From assembly GCF_001598455.1 (NCBI RefSeq), contig NZ_BCYZ01000027.1:1-52914 (forward strand): a DNA stretch of 52,914 nt. The letters are read 5' to 3'. The notes under the pieces are model-generated. The model saw nothing but the letters and a program-made list of their open reading frames with translations. It made no database searches and was not told where the DNA came from. The position numbers were made by a program, and so were the translations under genes. Position 1 is the stretch's first letter. Each line of letters opens with the position of its first letter. The stretch comes from Sphingomonas pruni NBRC 15498. Its GTDB lineage: Bacteria; Pseudomonadota; Alphaproteobacteria; Sphingomonadales; Sphingomonadaceae. Shown here in pieces: positions 1 to 8,768 of the stretch.

Positions 1-942
1 GTTGCCGCCGGTGGTCAGTGCGAAAATGCCGTTGCCCGTGGTCACGTTGACCGGGCCGACAGTCGTGACAGAGGTGTTGCCCGTGCCGAAATTTTCGGCA
101 TCGACCCCGAACCGCGCATTGATCGCGCCATTGGCAGTGACATCGATATTGCCCGAGCCGCCCGCGTTGAGGATCGCCCCGACGATACCGGCATTGCCCG
201 CATTGACGTCGCCATTGGCTACGATCGCGACATTGCCAGTCAGCGACTGGCTCTGCGCGTCGATGCCGTCCTTGCCCGCCGTCAGCGCGGTGACCGTGCC
301 GTTGGTCGTGACGCTGATGCCGGTGCTGGTGGCGACATCACGGACGGTAATGCCCTCGCCAGTCGCGGCGAAGATGTTGCCCGCAGTGATGCTGACCGAG
401 CCGACTCCGCCAGTCTGGACGGCATCGAACGCATTGCCATTGCCGTTGTTGATGATGTCGCCACCGGTATAGACGATGGGGCCGCCGGTTGCCGAGAGAG
501 ACAGCGCAGCCGTACCGCCAGCGGTCGGGGTATTGCCCGCATCGACGCTGATCGTGCCGTTATTGGTGACGGTGATACCGCCATTGCCGGCGTTGGACGT
601 CGCGATGCCGTTTCCGCTGATCGTCGCTCCCGAATTGATCGTGACCACCACGGGGACTGGCAAGTTACCCTGGTAATTGCGGTCGACCGGGGTATTCGCC
701 GGGAAAGTCGTGTCGGTCGTCGAGGTCGTGTCGCACGTTACCGTGGTCCCACCGACGACGCACTGCGCCCATGCCTCCGTCGGCAGGAGCAGGCCGATGC
801 CCGCGACGGTCGCAGCCGCAACGGTCGAACGCAATGTCAGGCGACTCGCTTGTGCATACAAACCGCGCCGCCGCGCGGCCATTGGGGATGACACCTTAGA
901 GTCGAAAGGAAGACGGCCTGACGAATACGGCGTGCGTGTCAT
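1..942 (-). CDS. Large secreted repeat protein, autotransporter/adhesin-like, N-terminal part
   Basis: The minus-strand frame is open from ATG at 942 to the left edge (314 codons, no stop), so the gene is partial. A good Shine-Dalgarno (AGAGGGG) precedes the ATG. The N-terminus has an arginine-rich stretch (MAARRRG, about residues 21-27), a hydrophobic segment and an A-W-A-Q signal cleavage site near residue 59. After that comes a glycine/asparagine/threonine/valine-rich passenger with recurring short units of the type N-G-x-I/V and I-T-V/S-V, typical of beta-helical surface proteins with extended signal peptides. The C-terminal beta-barrel, if present, is outside the window. Family assignment rests on composition and signal only. 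Confidence 0.75.
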   Translation of the reverse strand, partial: MTRTPYSSGRLPFDSKVSSPMAARRRGLYAQASRLTLRSTVAAATVAGIGLLLPTEAWAQCVVGGTTVTCDTTSTTDTTFPANTPVDRNYQGNLPVPVVVTINSGATISGNGIATSNAGNGGITVTNNGTISVDAGNTPTAGGTAALSLSATGGPIVYTGGDIINNGNGNAFDAVQTGGVGSVSITAGNIFAATGEGITVRDVATSTGISVTTNGTVTALTAGKDGIDAQSQSLTGNVAIVANGDVNAGNAGIVGAILNAGGSGNIDVTANGAINARFGVDAENFGTGNTSVTTVGPVNVTTGNGIFALTTGGN

Positions 943-1341
943 GTTATTCCCCTCTGTTGCGCGGACTTAGCGCACGACTCGAAAGCCGCCCGACTTACTT
1001 AAATCGTCCGTCAATTAGGGGTTGATACTTGAGTGTTGACCGCAACTATTGGTTAAATGCGACATTTTGCGCACTTATCCAACACAGCGACTCTCAAGCC
1101 ACTGTCGCAGCGATTTCCCAGTAAGATATTGTTTTTGCGAAAAAGCTCGGCCGTTTCGGGCAGATTGGTCCCAACCCATCGGACAGGTTGCGCGACGGCC
1201 ATTGCGACGCCGTCCTGAAATTGCGGAAACCTGGGACAGGGACATCGAATGAACAGGCCGCGACGGGCATCAAACGCCACGCAGATCAGCCGTTTTTTGC
1301 TACCCTTGATGAAGCAGTGGCTGCCTTGAGCGACTGCCCGA
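943..1341. other. Intergenic region without a convincing gene
   Basis: This 399-base gap follows the 3' end of the PDZ protein gene and contains the upstream region of the autotransporter-like gene. The part around 990-1090 is more AT-rich than its surroundings and could hold the promoter of the minus-strand gene at 942. Short open frames exist (for example minus 1053-1280, 75 codons), but none has a ribosome-binding site or recognisable composition, so I do not call a gene. Confidence 0.5.
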
Positions 1342-2406
1342 TCAGGACTTCAAGGTCAGTTCCTGGTGCTCGCCGCGCCTGACGATCTCGAGGTCGATCG
1401 ACGTCGCAGTTGGGTCGAGCGCGCGCCCGAGTTCGGAGGCCCCCGAGATCGGCGACTCATCCGCGGTCAGCACGACGTCGCCCGCCTTCAGGCCGGCGGT
1501 ATCGGCAGGCGATCCGGGCTTGACCATCACCACCACCGCGCCGCGCTGACGATCGGCGCCGAGCCGCTTCGCCAGCACAGGTCCCAAATCCTCGGCGAGG
1601 ATCCCGAACGGTGCCGCTGGCGGCGCGCCGCTGCGCAACATCTCGCTGACGATTCGCGCGGCGACATCGCCGGGAACCAGCAACCCCAGATCGCCGGCGC
1701 TCTCGTCATCGGGGAAAGCCGACAGACCAAGCACCCGGCCATCGCTGCCGATAAAGGGTACACCTTCGACATTTTCGGTAAGCGCGGGGCCGATCGATAC
1801 CGACGATCGCTGCGCTTCGCCGCCGGCGGCGAAATCGCGGGCGATCACTCCGGTCTGTACCGCGCATCCGCTTCCCTCGGGCGACGTCAGGCTGAATCCC
1901 CACTGGCCGGTCCGCGGTAAGTCCGTGTCGGCGAATTGCAGCGCCGCTAAATTCCGCCCGTCGACCTTGAGCAGCGCGAGCCCCGACAACGGGTCGCTCG
2001 CCACCATCTTGGCGTCGAGCTCGCGGCCGTCATTGAACTGGACCGGCAGCGTGTCGCGGCCGGCCAGCATCCGGCCGCTGGTGACGATATAGCCATCGGA
2101 CGAAACGACGATGCCGGCGAGTCCGCGCGATGCCAGCAGGTCCGGCTTGGCGGTCGAGGCGGGCGGTACGCCAAGCCCGATCCTGACCACTGCCGGGCAC
2201 GCGGTATCGACCAGATCAGGCAACATTTCGGAGGGAGATGCGCGATTGGTCACGCGCTGGATCGGCGCCACCACATGGCGCTCGACTGTCGCCATGGGGC
2301 GCCACAGCTGCGACCCGGTCACCACACCAATGACGATCAGCAGCAGAACGACGGCTGCCGTGATCGCCAGTTTCCTGAGCGGCATTGCGGGCGGAGTCGC
2401 GCTCAT
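1342..2406 (-). CDS. Trypsin-like/PDZ (HtrA-type) membrane protein lacking the catalytic triad
   Basis: 354 aa. One N-terminal membrane anchor (residues about 12-30) is followed by a periplasmic HtrA-like domain (about 60-250) and a C-terminal PDZ domain (about 267-352). The protease fold is recognisable: SSDGYIVTS and QFNDGRELDAK match DegP strands. All three catalytic positions appear replaced: the His motif TNNHV reads TSGRM (Arg112), the Asp position in S-D-[IL]-A-L-L reads S-G-L-A-L-L (Gly142), and GNSGG reads N-V-E-G (Val213). It is therefore probably a non-proteolytic scaffold or sensor. The ATG overlaps the stop of the upstream ClC gene by 4 bases, implying translational coupling. Confidence 0.8.
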   Translation of the reverse strand: MSATPPAMPLRKLAITAAVVLLLIVIGVVTGSQLWRPMATVERHVVAPIQRVTNRASPSEMLPDLVDTACPAVVRIGLGVPPASTAKPDLLASRGLAGIVVSSDGYIVTSGRMLAGRDTLPVQFNDGRELDAKMVASDPLSGLALLKVDGRNLAALQFADTDLPRTGQWGFSLTSPEGSGCAVQTGVIARDFAAGGEAQRSSVSIGPALTENVEGVPFIGSDGRVLGLSAFPDDESAGDLGLLVPGDVAARIVSEMLRSGAPPAAPFGILAEDLGPVLAKRLGADRQRGAVVVMVKPGSPADTAGLKAGDVVLTADESPISGASELGRALDPTATSIDLEIVRRGEHQELTLKS

Positions 2407-4151
2407 TCGCCGAACAACTCGCGCTGCGCTTTTTCGATTTCCTCGGTGTAGCGCCGCCGGACGTAGCGCTCGCTGACCACGCCCAGCACCGTACCATCGA
2501 CTTCGGTGACGACGAATTCGTTGACCTCGCGCTCCTCGAACGCGCGCATGATCGCTGCGGCATCCTGATCGGGCGACAAGGTGAAATCGGTCAGGATCGC
2601 CACCTCGGTCACCGGCGCATCCTCGGCCAGCCCAGGCGCATGCGCGGCGACGGTGGGGATCAATCCCGCATAGGCGCCGGTCGGGCCGAGGGCCACGACC
2701 TGTGTGATCGAGCCGAGCGGGAAGCGCCGGCGGAATTCGCCGATCGAGGTACTACCCTCTATTTCGGGAATGCCGCGCCGCATCATCCGGCCCGCCGTTA
2801 GAGACTTGATCCAGCCCACATCGCGCGCGCTGCGGATCGTCTCGCCGCGCGTGTGCAGGCGCCAGGTCGAGAAGGAGAAGCCGAACGTCTCGCGCACCAG
2901 GGTACTGGCGCAAAGCGAGGCGGTGATCGTGACCGCGGTGAGCGCGAAATCGTGAGTCGATTCGAGTACCAGCAACGACATGGTCATCGGACCGCCGACC
3001 ACGGCAACCGCCATCGCCGCCATTCCGACCAATGCAGCGTCGTTCGCGCTGACATGCGCCGCGCCGGGGATCAGATTGACCAGCCCCGCGAACAGCTGAC
3101 CGACCAGCGACCCGAGAAATAATGACGCGAAGAACAAACCCCCGCGAAACCCGAACCCCAGGGAGATCGCCGACGCCGCGACCTTGAGCACGAAGATGGT
3201 CGCCAGGAACGCAAGGCCGACCTTCATCGTCAGATCGAGATGCAAGGCGCCATGCCCGGCCGACAGAGCCTGGGGCGACAAGGCGGCGATCGGGATCAGC
3301 AACAATCCGCCGAACACCGGCCGATAGATGTCGGGGATCGGCAGGCGCCGCGTTCCGATCTCGACCAGGGTCACCGCGCGCATCAACACGATCCCGACGA
3401 CCGCGCAGACCAGCCCGAGCGAGGCGAACAGGAAATAGTCCCAGGTGCCGATCGCCTCCGCGGCGGGCAGGACGATCAGATAGGCCGGGACGCCGGAGAT
3501 CCGCATCGTCACCACCGCCGCCAGCGCAGCCACAGCGACCGGGGCGATCGCGGCGGGCGTATAGGCGCCGAGCACGATCTCGAAAGCGTAAAAAGCCCCG
3601 GTCAGCGGCGCTCCGAACGCCGCGCCCACCGCCGCGCCGGCCCCTGCCCCGACCAGGACGCGAAGATCGGCGCGGCGCAACCGGAGCCATTGCCCGACGA
3701 CCGACGCGACTCCGCCGCCCATCTGGGCATAAGCCGCCTCGAGTCCGACCGACGCGCCCATGCCGTTCGACAGCAAGGTCTGGGCAGCCACGGTCAGGCT
3801 GTCTCGCATCGGGATCACGCCGCCATGCAGCGCATTGGCCTCGACCACGTCGACCGGGGCACGGCCCCGACGCAACAGGCGGCCGAGCCCCGCCAGCAGC
3901 AATCCGCCGAACGGCAGTGCGAGCAATCGAAGCGGCTCGATCGCCGTTTGCGCGCTCAACCGCTCGTCGCCCGAAACGCCATAGAAGAGCGACTGCATGA
4001 AATGCGCGATCCCGCTCTGGACCAGGGTCAGCAAACCCGCCGACAGACCGATGCCGAGCGCGAGCACGATCAGCGCCGCTTCGCTGGTACGGAAGCGACG
4101 GCGCAATCCGATCAGCAGACCCGCGGGTCGAAAAGCGGGAAGAGACGCCAT
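2403..4151 (-). CDS. ClC-family chloride channel/antiporter with C-terminal CBS region
   Basis: 582 aa from ATG 4151. The open frame extends further upstream, but the MASLPAF start precedes the first membrane helix and fits homologue length. About ten hydrophobic segments span residues 25-425, followed by a soluble tail (440-582) with a CBS-like segment (VNEFVVTEVDGTVLGVVSE, 543-561). The gating-glutamate motif GREGP of model ClCs reads GLEAA, with the glutamate kept at 138. The GxFxP motif reads GLFFA (338-342). The internal proton glutamate appears replaced by Ile192 in F-E-I-V. It should move chloride across the inner membrane; channel versus exchanger cannot be decided here. It is the upstream partner of the inactive HtrA-like gene. 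Confidence 0.85.
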   Translation of the reverse strand: MASLPAFRPAGLLIGLRRRFRTSEAALIVLALGIGLSAGLLTLVQSGIAHFMQSLFYGVSGDERLSAQTAIEPLRLLALPFGGLLLAGLGRLLRRGRAPVDVVEANALHGGVIPMRDSLTVAAQTLLSNGMGASVGLEAAYAQMGGGVASVVGQWLRLRRADLRVLVGAGAGAAVGAAFGAPLTGAFYAFEIVLGAYTPAAIAPVAVAALAAVVTMRISGVPAYLIVLPAAEAIGTWDYFLFASLGLVCAVVGIVLMRAVTLVEIGTRRLPIPDIYRPVFGGLLLIPIAALSPQALSAGHGALHLDLTMKVGLAFLATIFVLKVAASAISLGFGFRGGLFFASLFLGSLVGQLFAGLVNLIPGAAHVSANDAALVGMAAMAVAVVGGPMTMSLLVLESTHDFALTAVTITASLCASTLVRETFGFSFSTWRLHTRGETIRSARDVGWIKSLTAGRMMRRGIPEIEGSTSIGEFRRRFPLGSITQVVALGPTGAYAGLIPTVAAHAPGLAEDAPVTEVAILTDFTLSPDQDAAAIMRAFEEREVNEFVVTEVDGTVLGVVSERYVRRRYTEEIEKAQRELFGE

Positions 4152-4207
4152 CGCGATCCGCCTAGTCGCCCAAGCCAGAGATGTCACCCGCCACGCCGGG
4201 GGCAAGT

Positions 4208-5326
4208 TCAGTCCGAGCGCCGTTCGCCAAGCCGCGGTGCGGGCCGGCCGAGCGCGAGGTCTGCGTCGGAGAAGCGAATCGGGGTGCGAAGCCCATCGAT
4301 CCGCTCGCCCGGGACCACCATTCCGCGCGCCCGGACCTGGGGATCGTTGAGTGCCTGTTCGACCGTGTTGATGGGCCCGACCGGCACGCCGACGGCTTCC
4401 AGCTTGGCCAGCAGATCGTCCCGTGTGAAACGACGCGTCGCCGCCTCGATCGCCGCGAACAAGGGGGCGCGATGCTCGATCCGCCCGGCATTGGTCGCCC
4501 AGCGCTCTTCGGGCTCGATCCCGACTACGCCGCAAAACCGTTGAAACTGGCCGTCATTTCCGACCGCCAGGATGAACCAGCCGTCGCTGGTCGGGAAAAC
4601 CGCATAGGGCGAGACGTTGAGGTGCGCGTTGCCGACGCGCGGCGGCGTGACGCCGCTGGCGAAGTAATTCGCCGCCTGGTTGGCGAGGACGCCGGTCATC
4701 GTGTCGAGCAGCGCCATGTCGATATGCTGGCCGCGTCCGGTCTTTTCGCGCTGGATCAGCGCCGCCTGGATGCCGATCACCGAATAGAGGCCGGTGGCGA
4801 TATCGGCCATCGCCACGCCGATCTTCTGCGGCGCGCCATCGGGATCGCCGGTCAGGTCCATCATCCCGCTCATCCCCTGGATGATGAAATCATAGCCGGG
4901 CCGCGGCGCATATGGCCCGTCCTGCCCGAAGCCGGTGATCGAGCAATAGATCAGCCGCGGGTTGACCGCCGACAGGCTGGCATAATCGAGCCCGTATTTG
5001 ACGAGGCCGCCGACCTTGAAATTCTCGATCAGGACGTCGCTGTCCGCCGCCAGCCGCCGCACTTCGGCCTGTCCTTCGGGCGTAGTGAAGTCGATCACCA
5101 CCGACGACTTTCCGCGATTGCACGAATGGTAGTAGGCCGCGTCGCGCGTCCCATCGGGGTTGGTGATGAATGGCGGACCCCAGGTCCGCGTGTCGTCGCC
5201 CGCCGGGCTCTCGACCTTGATCACCTCGGCACCGAGATCGGCAAGGACTTGCCCCGCCCAAGGCCCCGCCAGGATACGCGCGAGTTCGAGCACCTTGAGG
5301 CCGGCGAGTGGAGCGGGTTTGGTCAT
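4208..5326 (-). CDS. CaiB/BaiF family (class III) CoA-transferase
   Basis: 372 aa, a normal single-subunit length. The start has a strong AAGGAGG site. Family signatures are LARILAGPWAGQVLADLGAEVIKVE near the N-terminus, the D-I-x-x-G motif (VAMADIATGLYS) whose Asp175 should form the aspartyl-CoA thioester, and GQHIDMALLD at about 199-208. Such enzymes move CoA between acyl-CoA and free carboxylate substrates (formate/oxalate, carnitine, succinate/malate types). The substrate cannot be told from sequence and no neighbouring acyl-CoA gene helps. It ends 56 bases before the ClC start and may be co-transcribed with it. Confidence 0.88.
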   Translation of the reverse strand: MTKPAPLAGLKVLELARILAGPWAGQVLADLGAEVIKVESPAGDDTRTWGPPFITNPDGTRDAAYYHSCNRGKSSVVIDFTTPEGQAEVRRLAADSDVLIENFKVGGLVKYGLDYASLSAVNPRLIYCSITGFGQDGPYAPRPGYDFIIQGMSGMMDLTGDPDGAPQKIGVAMADIATGLYSVIGIQAALIQREKTGRGQHIDMALLDTMTGVLANQAANYFASGVTPPRVGNAHLNVSPYAVFPTSDGWFILAVGNDGQFQRFCGVVGIEPEERWATNAGRIEHRAPLFAAIEAATRRFTRDDLLAKLEAVGVPVGPINTVEQALNDPQVRARGMVVPGERIDGLRTPIRFSDADLALGRPAPRLGERRSD

Positions 5327-5472
5327 GCGGCCTCCTTGCCGCCTGATCGCGGCGATGTCACTTGTATCCCGCCGGCCGACGTCTGCATGATGACGAGCCC
5401 GTAGCGCCGACGCTGCGATACATCGCTCGACGCCGCCATTGCGAATCGACCGCCGCCCTCCGAAGAAGCGGC

Positions 5473-6216
5473 ATGCCGAGCACCGTTCAGTCCACCTTCA
5501 ACAGCATACGCCAGAATCGAGTCGACACCGCCCTGACCGCGTTGCTCGTCCTTCAGGGCGTGACCTTGTTCGCCGTCATCCCGTTCGGCGCGCGGTCGAC
5601 GGGCGGGCGGATCCTGCTCGATCTCTGCCATTTCTCGTTCGCGGCCATCAGCGTCGCCGCGCTGACACGGCACCGAATCGTCCAGAGCGTGGTGATCGCG
5701 GCATTGGCGCTTCTGGCGATGGGGCCCTCCGTGTCGCAGCGGCTGGGCACGGACCTGCATCTCGACGTCGCGGTACAGCACGAACTCGTCGCGCTGATCG
5801 CGTTCGCGTTCAACGCCGCCATCACCGCGCTGGTCGCCCGCCACGTCTTTTCCTCGGTTCGCGTGACCGTCCACCGCGTCCGCGGCGCGATCCTGCTCTA
5901 CCTCAACGTCGCCGCCTTGTTCGGCATAGCCTATACGGCAATCGAGCAACTCGTGCCCGGCGCGTTTCACATCGTGATCCAGCCGGGCGAGGCGCCCACC
6001 GCCGCCTTCACCTATTTCAGCCTGACCACGATCACGACGGTCGGCTACGGCGACATTACCCCGCTCCACCCGTTGGCGCGCAGCCTTGCGACGCTCGAAG
6101 CGGTGTTCGGCCAGCTGTTCCCCGCGACCCTGCTCGCTCGCCTGGTCGCGCTGCATCTGGCGCACGAACGGCAGCCACCGAGCCGGCCGGTCGACACGGA
6201 CGCCGGCCGGCCCTGA
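5473..6216 (+). CDS. Two-pore-type potassium channel (Ion_trans_2)
   Basis: 247 aa from ATG 5473, which has GAAGAAG upstream and begins just before the first hydrophobic helix; the frame is open to 5362, but that extension is arginine-rich and unlike a membrane protein. Hydrophobic segments lie near residues 20-37, 48-63, 70-84, 105-122 and 138-157. They are followed by a pore helix and the K+ selectivity filter TTITTVGYGDITP (185-197), then a last helix. The pore signature is canonical, so it should conduct K+ across the inner membrane. No cytoplasmic RCK/TrkA-N domain is present, so gating is unknown. Confidence 0.88.
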   Translation: MPSTVQSTFNSIRQNRVDTALTALLVLQGVTLFAVIPFGARSTGGRILLDLCHFSFAAISVAALTRHRIVQSVVIAALALLAMGPSVSQRLGTDLHLDVAVQHELVALIAFAFNAAITALVARHVFSSVRVTVHRVRGAILLYLNVAALFGIAYTAIEQLVPGAFHIVIQPGEAPTAAFTYFSLTTITTVGYGDITPLHPLARSLATLEAVFGQLFPATLLARLVALHLAHERQPPSRPVDTDAGRP

Positions 6217-6246
6217 CGATGGTCCGACGGTCGAAACGGCGGAAGA

Positions 6247-8514
6247 TCAGCTTTTCAACAGCTTGACCGCCGCGTCGAGCCGATCGGCATAGCGATTGAG
6301 CGCCGCTGCGGTCTTCGCGACATAGGCCTTGGCGTCGTCGAAATGGCGCTGCTCGATCCCTTCTCGAATGCCCGGCAGCGTCTTGGCGCCGTAGCCGGTC
6401 AGCGTGCCGGGCGCGTAGATCAGATTGCGATACCAGGGCCGGCCGGGCAGGCCGTCCTTGTCGAGCAGCAATTGATCCACGTCCTTGAGCACCACCATCG
6501 CCTTGGCCACCTTGTCGGGCGAGGCGCGCTCGAACGCAGCATCGGCAGCGCGCGACGCGCGGGTCAGATGGTCCGACGCATCCTCCAGCGCGAGCATGTC
6601 AATTAGCGGCGTTACGCCTTTCTCTTCCGGCACAGCGGTCGGATCGACCGGGTTGGAGGTCAGCTTGAACACGTCGTCGCGGTTGAGATCCTTGAGCGCG
6701 CGGTCCTGGTCCCGCTGGTCGGCGGCGAGCTTCTTTACTTCGCCGACATAGCGCGCGACGGTCGCGGCCATGTCGCCATAGCGCACCGGCACGCGCGGCG
6801 CGGCGGCGGCGCGCAGCACCATCCGCCCGACGAACTTGGACAGGGTCGCGCCATAAACCAGCCCGGGATCGTCGAAATTGGTGACGTGGTAATAGGTGTC
6901 GTACGCCGAATGATACGAGCCACCGCCCGCGCCCTCTCCGCCGAAGCCGAGATTGACCGACGGGATGCCGAGATGGGCGATAAAGGCGCTATAGTCCGAG
7001 CCCGAGCCGAGCGCGCCGATCGGAATGTCGCCGCCCGCCTTGGCCGCCTCGAGCGCGCCGGACCCGGCGTCGCGGCCGCTGCCCGAATAGGCGCCGGCGC
7101 GGATGCTCGCGCGGAGGCGATCATACACGCTGACCCCGGTCTGCGGATCGGGCACGTCGCGCGCGATCGAATTCACGAAATGCTGGAGCGTATGGCTGCC
7201 CTCGGCTCCCAGGAAGCCGCGCGAGGTGTCGTCGGTGTTGATGTAGAGCACAGCCTTGGCCTGCAGCTCGTCGGCATGCGTCTCGGCCCATTCGGTCGAG
7301 CCGAGCAGGCCGGGCTCCTCGCCGTCCCAGCTGGCGTACACGAGCGTGCGGTCGGGCCGCCATCCGGTCTTCGCCAGCACGCCCAGCGCCTTGGCCTCGG
7401 ACATCAAGGCGACCTGGCCCGACAGCGGATCGTCGGCGCCGAACACCCAGCCGTCGCGATGATTGCCGCGGACGATCCATTCGTCGGGGCGCGTGCTGCC
7501 CTTCATCACCGCGATGACGTCGTAGAGCGTCTTGAGCGACCAGTCCGACTTGACCGCCAGATGCACCTTGACCGCATCCGAGCCGCCCCAATGATAGGAG
7601 ATCGGCAAGCCGCCGCGATCCCTGCCGGTTACCACCGGGCCGTCGAGCCCGGCGAGGATCTTGACCGCGTCGCCATAAGAGATCGGCAGCGCCGGGATCT
7701 TGAGGATCGTCTTGGCTTCGGCGCGAGTCAGGCGCTTGGCGTTATCGGTCGCGCCGACGCCGGGCGTCAGCGGATCGCCCGGATAGGTGGTCATGTCCAT
7801 CACCGACCCGCGCTGCACGCCGCCTTCCGGCCGCGCGCCGCCCTTGGGATAGGCGTCGCCCTTGGCATAGCCATCGTCGCCCGGGTCCGAATAGATCAGG
7901 CAGCCGACCGCGCCATGCTCCTGCGCCAGCTTCGGCTTCAGCCCGCGCCAGCCGCCGCCATAGCGCGCAATGACGATCTTGCCCTTCACGCTGATCCCAC
8001 GCCGCGCGAGCGAGTCATAGTCGTCGGGCATGCCGTAATTGACGTAGACGACGGGCGCGGTGACGTCCCCGTCACCCTGATAGGCGACATAAGGCGGCAG
8101 CGCGCCGTCGAGTTTGTCGGGACCGAGCTGCGGCTCCTGGCCGCCCAAAGTTACCCGTTCCGGACCGACCAGTTCGAGCGTGGTCGAGATCGGCGTCGGA
8201 TAGAGGACCTTGAAGGTCTCGATATGCGCGTCCCAGCCCCATTGCTTGAACAGCGCCAGTTCCATCTCGGCATTGGCCTTGTCGTGCGGGCTGCCGACAT
8301 GGTTGGGCGCCGACGCCATCTCCTTGAGCCAGGCAAGCTGATCGGCGCTGCTGATCTGGGCGTCGAACGCCTTTTCGGTCGCGGCGGTGCCGACGGTCTG
8401 CGCGCCGAGCGGTTGAGTGGCTACCAGTGCGATCGCCATCGCGGCCAATGCCGACATGCCGCTCATCCGGACGCGACGCGCCCCCGACCGACCCCGATAC
8501 TGGTCCTTCGCCAT
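6247..8514 (-). CDS. Secreted M28 family metallopeptidase (glutamate carboxypeptidase II-like)
   Basis: 755 aa. The ATG follows AAGGGG. A basic start and hydrophobic stretch ending in PLGAQT gives a signal peptide of about 39 residues. A protease-associated (PA) domain occupies about 130-290. The M28 zinc core follows, with candidate ligands and catalytic residues in GNHRDGW (His, near 350), DDPLSG, WDGEEPG (Glu-Glu, near 400), INTDD, and YHSAYDTY (His, near 560). The last 150 residues resemble the transferrin-receptor/PSMA dimerisation domain. Length and order match bacterial PSMA-like carboxypeptidases that trim peptides in the periplasm or outside the cell. Confidence 0.9.
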   Translation of the reverse strand: MAKDQYRGRSGARRVRMSGMSALAAMAIALVATQPLGAQTVGTAATEKAFDAQISSADQLAWLKEMASAPNHVGSPHDKANAEMELALFKQWGWDAHIETFKVLYPTPISTTLELVGPERVTLGGQEPQLGPDKLDGALPPYVAYQGDGDVTAPVVYVNYGMPDDYDSLARRGISVKGKIVIARYGGGWRGLKPKLAQEHGAVGCLIYSDPGDDGYAKGDAYPKGGARPEGGVQRGSVMDMTTYPGDPLTPGVGATDNAKRLTRAEAKTILKIPALPISYGDAVKILAGLDGPVVTGRDRGGLPISYHWGGSDAVKVHLAVKSDWSLKTLYDVIAVMKGSTRPDEWIVRGNHRDGWVFGADDPLSGQVALMSEAKALGVLAKTGWRPDRTLVYASWDGEEPGLLGSTEWAETHADELQAKAVLYINTDDTSRGFLGAEGSHTLQHFVNSIARDVPDPQTGVSVYDRLRASIRAGAYSGSGRDAGSGALEAAKAGGDIPIGALGSGSDYSAFIAHLGIPSVNLGFGGEGAGGGSYHSAYDTYYHVTNFDDPGLVYGATLSKFVGRMVLRAAAAPRVPVRYGDMAATVARYVGEVKKLAADQRDQDRALKDLNRDDVFKLTSNPVDPTAVPEEKGVTPLIDMLALEDASDHLTRASRAADAAFERASPDKVAKAMVVLKDVDQLLLDKDGLPGRPWYRNLIYAPGTLTGYGAKTLPGIREGIEQRHFDDAKAYVAKTAAALNRYADRLDAAVKLLKS

Positions 8515-8645
8515 CGCGCGCCCCTTTGCTGCTGGTTACCCATCCGAATCCACGGCACCGTAACGATGTCGTTGGAGCAAACCAGTCTTTCCGCACGAAA
8601 AAGCGCCACTTATCCTGCGAACGGCGCGTTGCGCTGGGCGCCATT

Positions 8646-8744
8646 CCCCTCCCATTCATGGGAGGGGCTAGGGGAGGGCATGTCCAAAAAGGGTGCCCGC
8701 ATTTCGACACGCCCTCCCCCAGCCCCTCCCGCAAGCGGGAGGGG
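8646..8744. repeat. Composite palindromic intergenic element
   Basis: Two hairpins, CCCCTCCCAT/ATGGGAGGGG (8646-8667) and CCCCTCCCGC/GCGGGAGGGG (8723-8744), flank a spacer whose ends, AGGGGAGGGC and GCCCTCCCCC, are themselves inverted. The element lies between the LacI gene end and the peptidase start. It is likely one of the dispersed GC-rich REP-like sequences of this genome; similar CCCTCCCC blocks recur at 36914-37071. Confidence 0.6.
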
Positions 8745-8768
8745 AGAAGGCCGCGCCACACGCAATGC

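Noticed and set aside
2..970. Open frames on the plus strand with Pro/Val/Thr-rich sequences.
   Set aside because: They are the antisense shadow of the autotransporter-like gene, which has a signal peptide and ribosome-binding site on the minus strand.
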